From contig NZ_BMSA01000013.1 in NCBI RefSeq assembly GCF_014648915.1, positions 62,001 to 126,000 of the forward strand: DNA of 64,000 nucleotides, given 5' to 3'. This DNA comes from Streptomyces phaeofaciens. Its GTDB lineage: Bacteria; Actinomycetota; Actinomycetes; Streptomycetales; Streptomycetaceae. The position numbers and the translations under genes are program-made. Shown one piece after another: positions 52,050 through 60,893 of the stretch. Position 1 is the stretch's first letter; each line of letters starts with the position of its first letter. Under the pieces are notes generated by a model, which saw nothing but the letters and a program-made list of their open reading frames with translations, was not told where the DNA came from and made no database searches.

Positions 52050-54629
52050 CTAGTCGGTGGCGATGGCGTTGAGGACGTTCATGCGGCCGGCGCGGAACGC
52101 CGGGATCAGGGCGGCGAACAGTCCCACGAAGGCCGAGGCGACGAAGACGCCGGTGATCGTCGGCCAGGGGATCTCGAGGACGTTGAGGCCTTCGAGGGCG
52201 AGGAGCTGCTGGGCGGTGGCGCCCCAGCCGATGCCCAGGCCGAGGCCGAGGAGGGCGCCGAAGAGGGCGATGACGACCGACTCCATGCGGATCATGCGGC
52301 GCAGCTGGCGGCGGGAGAGACCGATGGCCCGCATCAGGCCGATCTCCCGGGTGCGCTCCACCACCGACAGGGCCAGGGTGTTGACCACACCGAGGACCGC
52401 GACGACGATCGCCAGGGCCAGGAGGCCGTAGATCAGGTTCAGCAGCTGGCCGATCTGGTCCTTGAGGGCTTCCTTGTAGTCGGTCTGGTCGCGCACGGTG
52501 TACTGCGGGTAGTCGTGCAGCGCCTTCTTCAGGGACGTGTACGCGGCGTCCTGCTGTCCGTCCTTCGCCGAGGCGAAGACCAGCTGGTCGAGCGGCATCC
52601 TGTCGGCGGGCACGTACTTGGCGACGGTGGAGATCGCGGCGTACATGGCGCCCTTGTCGATGACGACGTCGTCGCTGGTGATCGCGCGGACGGTGAGTGC
52701 GGCGGTGGTGCCGTCCTTGAAGGCGACGTCGACCTTCGAGCCGATCCGGATGCCGTGCTCCTTGGCGAAGCCCTCGAAGACGGACATCGAGTCGGGGCGG
52801 TAGGCGTCGGCGAGCTTGCCGGAGACGGTCTCGGTCGCCAGGTCCGTCGCGTACGTCGGGTCGGCGGCGTTGATGGTCTCGGACTTCGACGTCTTGCCGT
52901 CGGGGGTCTTCAGGTCGGCGTCGAGGACCTTGTACTCGGTGACCCGCGCGAGGCCCGGCGTGGACTTCACGGCCTGCACGGCCTGCGGGGTGACGAGGTC
53001 GCCCTTGTCGCTCTGGATGATGAAGTCGGTGCCGACGGATTTGTCGAGCTGGTCGGTCGCGGAGGCGACCATGGAGGAGCCGACGACCGAGAGGCAGGCG
53101 ACCAGCGCGAGGCCGATCATCAGGGCGGCGCCGGTGGCGCCGGTGCGGCGCGGGTTGCGCAGGGCGTTGCGTTCCGCCATGCGGCCCACCGGGCCGAAGG
53201 CCCGAAGCAGGACCGCGCCCAGCACGCGCACCACACCGCCCGCGAGCAGCGGGCCGATCACCACGAACCCGAGCAGGCTCAGGACCACGCCGAGGCCGAG
53301 CCACAGCGAGCCCTCACTGGCCTTGTCGGCGGCGGAGGCGAGGTAGAGGCCGTAGCCGCCGGCGCCGGTGAGAAGCAGTCCGATCACGGCCCGTACGGCG
53401 CTGGCCTTGGCGTCGGCCGGGGCTCCGGCGTCGCGCAGGGCGGCCATCGGGGAGACCTTGCCGGCGCGGCGGGCGGGCAGGTAGGCGGCGAAGACGGTGA
53501 CGACGACGCCCAGGACCAGGCCGATCACCGGTGTCGTCCAGGCCACCGTCAGATCGTCGGTGGACAGGTTCATGCCGGTCATGCCCATGAGCTTCATCAG
53601 GCCGACCGCGAGGCCGACGCCGGCGCCGACGCCGAGGACCGAGCCGACGACGCCCAGGAGCAGCGCCTCGGCCAGGACCGAGCGGTTGACCTGCTTGCGG
53701 CTGGAGCCGATGGCGCGCATCAGGCCGATCTCGCGGGTGCGCTGGGCGACCAGCATCGAGAAGGTGTTGATGATCAGGAAGATGCCGACGACGAAGGCGA
53801 TCCCGGCGAAGCCGAGCATCGCGTACTTCATGACGTTCAGGAAGTCGCCCACGTCCTCGCGGTTGGCGTCGGCGGTCTCCTTGGCGGTCTGCACCTTGTA
53901 GTCGGCGCCGATCGCGGTCGCGACGTTCTTCTTCAGCTGGGCGTCGGTGACCCCGGCCGCGGCGGTGACGTTGACGTTCGTGTACACGTCGGACTCGCCG
54001 ACCAGGGCCTGCTGGGCGGTCCTGGTGTCCAGGTAGAAGATCGCGGCGCCGGGGTTGGTGACGGTGAAGGTGGCGATGCCGGAGATCTTCGCGGTGTGCG
54101 TGCCGACCGCGGTGATCATGCCGAGCTCGTCGCCGAGCTTGAGGTGGTGCTTGTCGGCGGTGTCGGCGTCGACCATGACCTGGTCGGAGCCCTTGGGCGC
54201 CGTACCGGTGGTGACCTTCATGGTGCGGGCTTCGTTGCTGTTCCAGCTGCCGACGATGGTGGGCGCGCCGCTGGACGGCGACAGGTTGTCCTTGTCGGCG
54301 TCGACGACGGTGACCGCGCTGGAGAAGACGGTTCCCTCCGCCGACTTCACGCCCTGCGCCCCGCGGACCTCGCCGAGGACGGAGGCCGGCATGACCGGCG
54401 GCTTGCCGTTGCCGGAGGTGGTCTCACCGGTGTCGGAGGCGCCCTTCGCGCTCACCGTGACGTCGGAGGAGGTGGCGGCGAACAGTTTGTCGAAGGTGGT
54501 GTTCATGGTGTCGGTGAACACCAGCGTCCCGCACACGAACCCCACCGAGAGCAGGACGGCGACGGCCGAGAGGGCCATACGTCCCTTGTGCGCGAAGAAG
54601 TTGCGCATCGAGGTCTTCATGACGGTCAT
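52050..54629 (-). CDS. FtsX/MacB-like ABC permease (paralogue)
   Basis: An 859-residue permease with the same double-FtsX layout as the protein at 25392-27917. The N-terminal helix is MALSAVAVLLSVGFVCGTL. A first extracytoplasmic domain, first helical block, central helices and a second extracytoplasmic domain follow. The final block is VLGVVNTLALSVVERTREIGLMRAIGLSRR with the end IPAFRAGRMNVLNAIATD. Its ATG overlaps the ATPase stop (ATGA). Substrate is unknown; roles in antimicrobial peptide resistance or lipid export are possible. Confidence 0.9.
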   Translation of the reverse strand: MTVMKTSMRNFFAHKGRMALSAVAVLLSVGFVCGTLVFTDTMNTTFDKLFAATSSDVTVSAKGASDTGETTSGNGKPPVMPASVLGEVRGAQGVKSAEGTVFSSAVTVVDADKDNLSPSSGAPTIVGSWNSNEARTMKVTTGTAPKGSDQVMVDADTADKHHLKLGDELGMITAVGTHTAKISGIATFTVTNPGAAIFYLDTRTAQQALVGESDVYTNVNVTAAAGVTDAQLKKNVATAIGADYKVQTAKETADANREDVGDFLNVMKYAMLGFAGIAFVVGIFLIINTFSMLVAQRTREIGLMRAIGSSRKQVNRSVLAEALLLGVVGSVLGVGAGVGLAVGLMKLMGMTGMNLSTDDLTVAWTTPVIGLVLGVVVTVFAAYLPARRAGKVSPMAALRDAGAPADAKASAVRAVIGLLLTGAGGYGLYLASAADKASEGSLWLGLGVVLSLLGFVVIGPLLAGGVVRVLGAVLLRAFGPVGRMAERNALRNPRRTGATGAALMIGLALVACLSVVGSSMVASATDQLDKSVGTDFIIQSDKGDLVTPQAVQAVKSTPGLARVTEYKVLDADLKTPDGKTSKSETINAADPTYATDLATETVSGKLADAYRPDSMSVFEGFAKEHGIRIGSKVDVAFKDGTTAALTVRAITSDDVVIDKGAMYAAISTVAKYVPADRMPLDQLVFASAKDGQQDAAYTSLKKALHDYPQYTVRDQTDYKEALKDQIGQLLNLIYGLLALAIVVAVLGVVNTLALSVVERTREIGLMRAIGLSRRQLRRMIRMESVVIALFGALLGLGLGIGWGATAQQLLALEGLNVLEIPWPTITGVFVASAFVGLFAALIPAFRAGRMNVLNAIATD

Positions 54630-55414
54630 GACGTACGCCCCCGGGCGTCGAAGTCCTTCATGCGGTCCAGGACGGTGTCCGCGGTGGGCTTGAACATCTC
54701 GTCGACGATCCGGCCGTCGGCGAGGTACAGCACCCGGTCCGCGTACGAGGCCGCCACCGGGTCGTGGGTGACCATGACGATGGTCTGGCCCAGCTCGTCG
54801 ACGGACTGCCGCAGGAAGCCCAGGACTTCGGCGCCCGCGCGGGAGTCGAGGTTTCCGGTGGGCTCGTCCCCGAAGATGATCTCGGGGCGGGCGGCGAGGG
54901 CGCGGGCCACGGCGACGCGCTGCTGCTGGCCGCCGGAGAGCTGCGTGGGGCGGTGCTTGAGCCGGCCGGCGAGGCCGACGGTCTCCACGACCCGGTCCAG
55001 CCAGGCCTTGTCGGGCTTGCGGCCGGCGATGTCCATGGGCAGCGTGATGTTCTCGAGCGCGTTCAGGGTGGGCAGCAGGTTGAACGCCTGGAAGATGAAC
55101 CCGATCCGGTCCCGGCGAAGCTGCGTGAGCTTCTTGTCCTTGAGCCCGGTGATCTCGGTCTCGTCGAGGTAGATCTCCCCGGACGTGACGGTGTCGAGTC
55201 CGGCGAGGCAGTGCATGAGCGTGGACTTGCCGGACCCGGAGGGGCCCATGATCGCGGTGAACTGCCCCCGCGCGATGTCCACGTCGACATGGTCGAGGGC
55301 GACGACGCGGGTCTCTCCGGATCCGTACGCCTTGACGACCTGCCGCGCCCGCGCGGCGACGGCCGTACGCCCTCCAGTGCCCCCGTGCCTGGGAATGGTC
55401 ACAGCCGAAGTCAC
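54626..55414 (-). CDS. MacB/LolD-type ABC transporter ATP-binding protein (paralogue)
   Basis: A 262-residue ATPase almost motif-identical to the one at 24584-25354. It shows Walker A GPSGSGKST, IGFIFQAFNLLPTLNALENI, LSGGQQQRVAVARAL, IIFGDEPTGNLDSRAG and the tail VLDRMKDFDARGRTS. The GTG start has GAGGAG upstream and the stop overlaps the permease start. An inverted repeat CGTAGCG-AGAAG-CGCTACG (55443-55461) lies 30-50 bases upstream, a possible operator. Confidence 0.93.
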   Translation of the reverse strand: MTSAVTIPRHGGTGGRTAVAARARQVVKAYGSGETRVVALDHVDVDIARGQFTAIMGPSGSGKSTLMHCLAGLDTVTSGEIYLDETEITGLKDKKLTQLRRDRIGFIFQAFNLLPTLNALENITLPMDIAGRKPDKAWLDRVVETVGLAGRLKHRPTQLSGGQQQRVAVARALAARPEIIFGDEPTGNLDSRAGAEVLGFLRQSVDELGQTIVMVTHDPVAASYADRVLYLADGRIVDEMFKPTADTVLDRMKDFDARGRTS

Positions 55415-55831
55415 GGTAAGTCTCCTCAGTCGGAATCGGGTGCGTAGCGAGAAGCGCTACGTCGAAGAGTCTGTCGGCGGGTGGGGGTCCGGCGCGCTGG
55501 TGCCCGGACCCCTCTTCTCGGGGGGTTAACCCCACCCTCCGCCGGAGGGGTTGGCCGCCCCCCAGCGGCCTAAAGCCAGGTTAAGGACGGGTCGGGGCCG
55601 TTCTCGTCCTCCGGCGGTACGACCCCTCCCCGAGCCCTGGTACGGAGATACCCCTAGGGGCAGTCCACCGCAGGGTGGAGTGCCTCTCGGGGTTGTCTCC
55701 ACCCTTCGGCCCCCTCAGGCTCCACCCTCCCGTCGCGTGAAGGTCAAGCCTCCCCGGGCGCGGGTCCCGGGTGGGAAGCTGTCCCCGGCAGATAGATGCA
55801 AGGGGCACGGGAGATACGGGGAGGGCATCCG
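55415..55831. other. divergent regulatory region between ABC exporter and MFS gene
   Basis: 417 bases without a gene but with three symmetrical elements: CGTAGCG-AGAAG-CGCTACG (55443-55461), GGGGTTAACCCC (55522-55533) and CCCCTAGGGG (55651-55660, inside ATACCCCTAGGGG). They are candidate operators for the exporter (first) and the MFS gene (last). None can be tied to a regulator here. Confidence 0.5.
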
Positions 55832-57349
55832 GTGGGAGACGCGAGACCCGCGACACGCGAGGCCGCACGGCGGCCGGCCGATACGCACCGGCGGGGCGCG
55901 GTCGTCGCCGCGCTCATGCTCGCCATGGCGCTGGCCGCCCTCGACTCCACCATCGTCTCCACGGCCGTCCCGCAGATCGTCGGCGACCTCGGCGGGTTCT
56001 GCGTCTTCTCGTGGCTGTTCTCCGGCTATCTGCTGGCGGTGACGGTCACCCTGCCCGTCTACGGCAAGCTCTCCGACACGTTCGGCCGCAAGCCGGTGCT
56101 GGTGGTGGGGGCCGCGCTGTTCCTGCTCGGGTCGCTGCTGTGCGCGCTCGCCTGGAACATGGGGGCGCTGATCGCGTTCCGGGTCGTGCAGGGGCTGGGC
56201 GGTGGGGCGTTGCAGGGCACGGTGCAGACGCTCGCCGCCGATCTGTACCCGCTTCGGGAGCGGCCGAAGATCCAGTCGAAGCTGTCCACGGTGTGGGCGG
56301 TGTCGGCGGTCGCGGGGCCGGGGGTGGGCGGGGTGCTCGCCGCGTACGCGGACTGGCGCTGGATCTTTCTGGTCAACCTGCCCATCGGTGCGGTGGCGTT
56401 GTGGCTGATCGTCCGTCATCTGCACGAGCCGCAGCGGGAGTCCGCGCCGAAGGGGGCGCCACGCGCGCGTGTCGACTGGGCCGGGGCGCTGGCGGTGTTC
56501 GCGTGCGGCGGGGTGCTGCTGACCGCGCTGGTGCAGGGCGGGGTGGCATGGCCGTGGCTGTCGGGGCCGTCGCTGGCCCTGTTCGGGGCGGGGCTGGCGC
56601 TGGCCGGGCTGGTCGTCGTCATCGAGCGCCGGGCGGCGGAGCCGGTCATCCCGGGCTGGGTGTGGCGGCGCCGTACGATCGCGGCGGTCAATCTGGCGCT
56701 GGGCGCGCTGGGCCTGCTGATGGTGGCGCCGACGGTGTTCCTGCCGACGTACGCCCAGTCGGTACTGGGCCTGGGGCCGGTGGCCGCCGGGTTCGTGCTG
56801 TCGGTGTGGACGCTGAGCTGGCCGGTGTCGGCCGCGCTCAGCCAGCACGTCTACCGGCGCATCGGCTTCCGTGACACCGCGCTGCTCGGCATCGGGGCGG
56901 GGGCGCTGATCCTGCTGGCGTTCCCGTTCCTGCCGTATCCGGGCGCGGCCTGGCAGCCGACGCTGCTGATGCTGTCGCTGGGGGCGGCACTGGGTCTGTT
57001 CCAGCTGCCGCTGATCGTCGGGGTGCAGTCGACGGTGGGGTGGTCGGAGCGCGGTACGGCGACCGCGTCGGTGCTGTTCTGCCGGCAGAGCGGGCAGACG
57101 GTCGGTGCGGCCCTGTTCGGCGCGGTCGCCAACGGGGTGCTGGCGGCGCGGCTGGGCGGCGCGGGCGATCTGGACTCCGTCACGCGGGCGCTGGACGCGG
57201 GGACGGCGCCCGAGGCGACCCGGCACGCCATCGCGGGCGCCGTGCACGCCGTCTATCTGGGCGCGGCGTGCGCCGCCGCGCTGGCGTTCCTGGTGCTGTT
57301 GTGCGTGGCCCCGCGCCGCTTCCCGGTGCTCAAGGAACAGGGCGACTGA
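55832..57349 (+). CDS. DHA2-type MFS drug efflux transporter
   Basis: A 505-residue major-facilitator protein. It has ALAALDSTIVSTAVPQIV (DHA2 motif D1 with Asp), GKLSDTFGRKPVLVVG (motif A), RVVQGLGGGALQGTVQTL (motif B) and GVGGVLAAYADWRWIFLVNLPIG (motif C). About 12-14 membrane helices are predicted. The GTG at 55832 is supported by GGGGAGGG six bases upstream. Proton-driven export of a cationic or lipophilic compound is expected; the substrate is unknown. Confidence 0.92.
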   Translation: MGDARPATREAARRPADTHRRGAVVAALMLAMALAALDSTIVSTAVPQIVGDLGGFCVFSWLFSGYLLAVTVTLPVYGKLSDTFGRKPVLVVGAALFLLGSLLCALAWNMGALIAFRVVQGLGGGALQGTVQTLAADLYPLRERPKIQSKLSTVWAVSAVAGPGVGGVLAAYADWRWIFLVNLPIGAVALWLIVRHLHEPQRESAPKGAPRARVDWAGALAVFACGGVLLTALVQGGVAWPWLSGPSLALFGAGLALAGLVVVIERRAAEPVIPGWVWRRRTIAAVNLALGALGLLMVAPTVFLPTYAQSVLGLGPVAAGFVLSVWTLSWPVSAALSQHVYRRIGFRDTALLGIGAGALILLAFPFLPYPGAAWQPTLLMLSLGAALGLFQLPLIVGVQSTVGWSERGTATASVLFCRQSGQTVGAALFGAVANGVLAARLGGAGDLDSVTRALDAGTAPEATRHAIAGAVHAVYLGAACAAALAFLVLLCVAPRRFPVLKEQGD

Positions 57350-57540
57350 CGGACTCTAGGGGGTTAACGCGGGTAACACCGCAGGTCAGACGGACATCTC
57401 CACAGTAAGCGCATACCGACCGACCAGTTTGGTGAAAAGGCTTCGCGTACCCACTACTCCCGAGTAGCCTGCGTGACTCCCACCCCCCCAGTCTCCCTGC
57501 GGTCCACCGCCATGGGCCCGAGCCATGCAAGGAGTACGGG

Positions 57541-57945
57541 ATGTCCCAGGACCCGTATCCGCCCCGTCTGACCTATCCCTGGCAGCCGCCACCACCCCCA
57601 CCGCCGCCCACCCCCCGCCGGCCGGACCACCGCGCCCCACTGGGGCACCACAGCGACCTGCGGATCCTGCGGGGCGCCTACCGCCGCCAGCGGCGCGTGG
57701 CCACGTTCACCGCGCTCGGCTACTTCGTGCTGTTCCTGGTGCTGTCCGCCTTCGCGCCGTCCCTGATGACGGCCACCGTCACCGCCGGACTGCCCGCCGG
57801 GCTGCTCCTCGCCCTGCTCCAACTGCCCGTCACCTGGCTGGCGATCGCCCTCTACGAGCGCACCGCCCGCCGCCATGTCGACCCGCTCGCGGACCGGATC
57901 CGCCGGCAGTCGGAGATCGACGCGCGGCGGGGGGCCACCCGATGA
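57541..57945 (+). CDS. DUF485-type membrane protein
   Basis: A 134-residue protein. A Pro-rich N-terminus (eight prolines in a row) is followed by RILRGAYRRQRRVATFTALGYFVLF and a second helix (GLPAGLLLALLQLPVTWLAIALYERTAR), the DUF485 pattern. These small proteins accompany acetate/solute-sodium symporters. The ATG has AAGGAG seven bases upstream; its stop overlaps the symporter start (ATGA). Confidence 0.87.
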   Translation: MSQDPYPPRLTYPWQPPPPPPPPTPRRPDHRAPLGHHSDLRILRGAYRRQRRVATFTALGYFVLFLVLSAFAPSLMTATVTAGLPAGLLLALLQLPVTWLAIALYERTARRHVDPLADRIRRQSEIDARRGATR

Positions 57946-59594
57946 GCACGCACCGGCTCGCGACCCGGACCGCCGCCTCCGTCACGGAGTTCAGCGGCGA
58001 CGCGCAGACGATGTCCCTCGTGGCGTTCACCGCCGTCGCCACCATCACCCTCCTGCTGTGCGTGATGACCGGCCCCGACCGCGACGACCTCGGCGAGTTC
58101 TACACCGGCTACCGCTCCCTGTCCCCGCTGCGCAACGGCCTGGCCATCGCGGGCGACTACATCTCCGCGGCCACCGTCCTCGGCACCACCGGCGTGATCG
58201 CCCTGTGCGGCTACGACGGCGTGGTCCTCGCGCTGAGCACCGCCCTGTCGCTGATGCTGCTGATGTTCCTGCTGGCCGAACCCCTGCGCAACGCGGGCCG
58301 GTTCACCATGGGCGACGCGCTGGCCCGCCGGATGCCCGGCCGCGCCGTACGCGTCACCGCCTGCGCCGTGACCCTCGCCGCGCTGCTGCCCATGATGCTG
58401 GTCCAGCTCGCCGGCACCGGACAGCTCCTCGCCTTCATGCTGGGGTTCTCCGGCGACGCGGTGAAGACGGCCTGCATCGTCTGCATGGGCGGTCTGATGA
58501 TCAGCTACGCGGCGATCGGCGGCATGAAGGGCACCGCCCTCATCCAGATCCTGAAGATCGTGATGCTGCTCGGCTCCGGTATCGCGGTGGCCCTCCTGCT
58601 GCTCAGCCGCTTCGACTGGAACCCGGGCACCCTGTTCGACGCGGCGGCCCGCGGCAGCGGCGTCGGCGACACCTTCCTGCGCTCCGGGCTGGAGTTCGCC
58701 GGCGGACCGTACCCCCGGGTCGACATGATCACCGCGCAGCTGTCGGTCGTGATCGGCGGCGCGTGCCTGCCGCACATCACCATGCGCATGTACACCGCCA
58801 CCACCGCCCGCCAGGTCCGCCGCTCACTGTCCTGGGCGGTGTCGGGCGTGGCCCTGTTCGTGCTGGTCATCACCGTCGTCGGGTTCGGCGCCACGGCCCT
58901 GATCGGCCGCGCCGTGATCGCCCAGGCCGACCCGCAGGGCAACACCGCCTATCTGCTGGGCTCCCGGGCCGCGTTCGGCGCCGACGTGTCGACGGCGGAG
59001 ACCCTGCTCTTCACGACCGTCACGACGGCGATCTTCCTGACCGTCCTCGCCTCGGTCGCCGGCATGATCCTGGCCTGCGCCAACTCCCTGGCCCACGACG
59101 TCTTCGCCGCGCAGACCCGGGACACCTCGCCGCGCCGCGAGATGCTGCTGGCCCGGCTCTCCGCGCTCGGCGTCGGCATCCCCACCATCCTGCTGGCCAC
59201 CCAGGTGCAGCACCGCAGCCTCCAGCCGCTGGTCACCCTCTCCTTCTGCATCGGGGCCTCGGCCCTCGCCCCCGCCCTCGTCTACAGCCTCTTCTGGCGC
59301 CGCTACACCCGCACGGGCCTGCTGTGCACCCTGATCGGCGGCACCCTGGCCGTGCTGATCCTCATGCCGGGCACCAACCTGGTCTCCGGCTCCCCCGCCT
59401 CCGCCTTCCCCGAGGCCGACTTCAACTGGTTCCCGTTCACCACCACCGGTCTCGTCACCGTCCCCCTCGGCTTCGCCCTCGGCTGGCTCGGCACCCTCGT
59501 CTCCGGCCGCCGCGACGCCGAGGAACAGCGCCGCCGCTACGAATCGGTGGAGGGCTGGATCCTGGCGGGAGCGGCGGTGCGCAAGGGGAACTGA
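57942..59594 (+). CDS. solute:sodium symporter (cation/acetate symporter ActP-like)
   Basis: A 550-residue transporter with about 13 membrane helices. DDLGEFYTGYRSLSPLRNGLAIAGDYISAATVLG is the family start and GGMKGTALIQILKIVML the SSS signature helix. FGADVSTAETLLFT and LASVAGMILACANSLAHD follow. It should take up acetate or a related monocarboxylate with sodium. It is coupled to the DUF485 gene (ATGA), the usual pair. No acetyl-CoA synthetase is adjacent. Confidence 0.91.
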   Translation: MSTHRLATRTAASVTEFSGDAQTMSLVAFTAVATITLLLCVMTGPDRDDLGEFYTGYRSLSPLRNGLAIAGDYISAATVLGTTGVIALCGYDGVVLALSTALSLMLLMFLLAEPLRNAGRFTMGDALARRMPGRAVRVTACAVTLAALLPMMLVQLAGTGQLLAFMLGFSGDAVKTACIVCMGGLMISYAAIGGMKGTALIQILKIVMLLGSGIAVALLLLSRFDWNPGTLFDAAARGSGVGDTFLRSGLEFAGGPYPRVDMITAQLSVVIGGACLPHITMRMYTATTARQVRRSLSWAVSGVALFVLVITVVGFGATALIGRAVIAQADPQGNTAYLLGSRAAFGADVSTAETLLFTTVTTAIFLTVLASVAGMILACANSLAHDVFAAQTRDTSPRREMLLARLSALGVGIPTILLATQVQHRSLQPLVTLSFCIGASALAPALVYSLFWRRYTRTGLLCTLIGGTLAVLILMPGTNLVSGSPASAFPEADFNWFPFTTTGLVTVPLGFALGWLGTLVSGRRDAEEQRRRYESVEGWILAGAAVRKGN

Positions 59595-59680
59595 CGGCTC
59601 GGCCGCGGTACGGCACGCGGACAGGGACCGGCGGCCGCCGGTCTTCGGCACGGAAGGAGGCCGGAAGGAGTACGGAAGGA

Positions 59681-59718
59681 GGCCTCAGGGAGCACGGAAG
59701 AGGGCCTCAGGGAGCACG
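59681..59718. repeat. two direct copies of GGCCTCAGGGAGCACG
   Basis: Sixteen identical bases occur at 59681-59696 and 59703-59718, 22 bases apart, after a purine-rich stretch with GGAAGGAG repeats. They lie just before a terminator hairpin, in the intergenic space. Confidence 0.7.
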
Positions 59719-59722
59719 AAAA

Positions 59723-59737
59723 GGGGCCGCCGGCCCC
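59723..59737. terminator. hairpin between convergent genes
   Basis: GGGGCC-GCC-GGCCCC between the symporter and the coiled-coil gene, preceded by AAAA. A reasonable bidirectional terminator. Confidence 0.6.
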
Positions 59738-59803
59738 TCCACCGCGCTGTACGGAGGGGTCCGACGGCCCTCGGCCGTGCGGTACGCGGGGGAAGGCCGG
59801 TGG

Positions 59804-60688
59804 TCACTCCACCGTGTTCCCGGTGAGCACGCGCAGGCTGTCGCGCATCTGCTCCATGTGCGCCTGCACGTCGTCCCAACGCTCGCTGTGTTCACGCAGC
59901 ACCCGTTCCGTGTCCCGGCCGATCCGTTCCTCCCGGAGACGGCCTTCGGCGACGATCTCGGCGGCACGCGTGCGTGTCTCCTCCTCGCGCCGGCGGGACG
60001 ATTCCTCGGCCTCGGCGAGATCCCGCTGCGCCTCGGCCAGGGCCTCCTCGGCCCGCGCCACGGCCCGGGCGTGCTGCGCGTCGAACGCGGCGATCTGCTC
60101 GGCGGCCTCACGCTCCGCCGCGGCCATCCGCTCTTCGTGATCCCTCTTCGGCTCGACGAGCAGGGCGGCGGTGCCGTGGCGCACATCGCGCAGCGACGTG
60201 AGCGCCTCGTGGCGGAACTCCTTCAGCTTGTCCCGGGCGTCGACCCTGATCGCGTGCGCCTCGGCACGCGCGGCGAGCAGCCGCCGACGAGCGTTCTCCT
60301 TGGCGTCCTCACGGAGCATCTCCGCCTGCTTCTGCGTCGACCGGTGGAGGACGTCGGCACGTTCCTCGGCCTCCGCGACCTGCGCCTCGGCCTCGCGCCG
60401 GGCGTTGGCGACCATCTCCGTCGCCTCTTTCTCCGCGAGGGCGAAGAGGTCCCGGGCACGCTCCCCGAGCGAGTCGTACGCCTGCGGCCCGAGGCGTGTC
60501 ACGGCCTCGCGCAGCCGCTCGACGTCGACCACCATGTCCTTGGCGAGCACCGTGAGCCGGGCGACCCGCTCCCAGGCTCCGTCGCGTTCGGCGGAGAGCG
60601 CGGCGGTGTACACGTCGACTTCTTTGGGCCGGTAGCCGCGCCCGCGGACCGTCACGAATCCCGGCATTGACACCCGTGCGCTGCTCAT
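59804..60688 (-). CDS. coiled-coil protein (annotated family 'cellulose-binding', DivIVA/FilP-like)
   Basis: A 294-residue, mostly helical protein. The first 35 residues (FVTVRGRGYRPKEVDVYTAALS) match the DivIVA-like start of Streptomyces coiled-coil proteins. A long heptad-rich Ala/Glu/Arg helix runs from about 65 to 275 (EKEATEMVANARREAEAQVAEAEERAD). It may be a cytoskeletal or polar scaffold protein; the 'cellulose-binding' label of homologues is only historical. The ATG at 60688 is chosen; a GTG at 60706 is in frame. Confidence 0.82.
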   Translation of the reverse strand: MSSARVSMPGFVTVRGRGYRPKEVDVYTAALSAERDGAWERVARLTVLAKDMVVDVERLREAVTRLGPQAYDSLGERARDLFALAEKEATEMVANARREAEAQVAEAEERADVLHRSTQKQAEMLREDAKENARRRLLAARAEAHAIRVDARDKLKEFRHEALTSLRDVRHGTAALLVEPKRDHEERMAAAEREAAEQIAAFDAQHARAVARAEEALAEAQRDLAEAEESSRRREEETRTRAAEIVAEGRLREERIGRDTERVLREHSERWDDVQAHMEQMRDSLRVLTGNTVE

Positions 60689-60758
60689 CGTGCAGCCCCT
60701 CTCCACCAGACGGACGCGAAAAAATGATTTCGCGCATATCTTGATGTACCGGGCTTAA

Positions 60759-60798
60759 GTGTTCATAACGCGACACTCCGCAGAAAGGTTATGAACAC
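60759..60798. promoter_or_regulatory. 11-bp inverted repeat upstream of coiled-coil gene
   Basis: GTGTTCATAAC (60759-60769) and GTTATGAACAC (60788-60798) are perfect inverse copies separated by 18 bases, 70 bases upstream of the gene. The AT-rich arms and spacing suit paired operator sites rather than a terminator. Confidence 0.5.
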
Positions 60799-60812
60799 CC
60801 CAGAACACAAAA

Positions 60813-60847
60813 GGGTCGGGCCCGGTCATGACGACCGGGCCCGACCC
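60813..60847 (-). terminator. terminator of the toxin-like gene
   Basis: A perfect 15-base stem (60813-60827 with 60833-60847), five-base loop, followed on the minus strand by TTTTGTG. It lies 46 bases after the stop at 60894. Confidence 0.92.
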
Positions 60848-60893
60848 TCGACCCACTCGGGTCAGCGGGGCATCCGCCCCCGCACGGCCCGCC

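Noticed and set aside
52032..55172. A 1046-codon plus-strand open frame
   Set aside because: Antisense shadow of the second ABC exporter, which has full family motifs.
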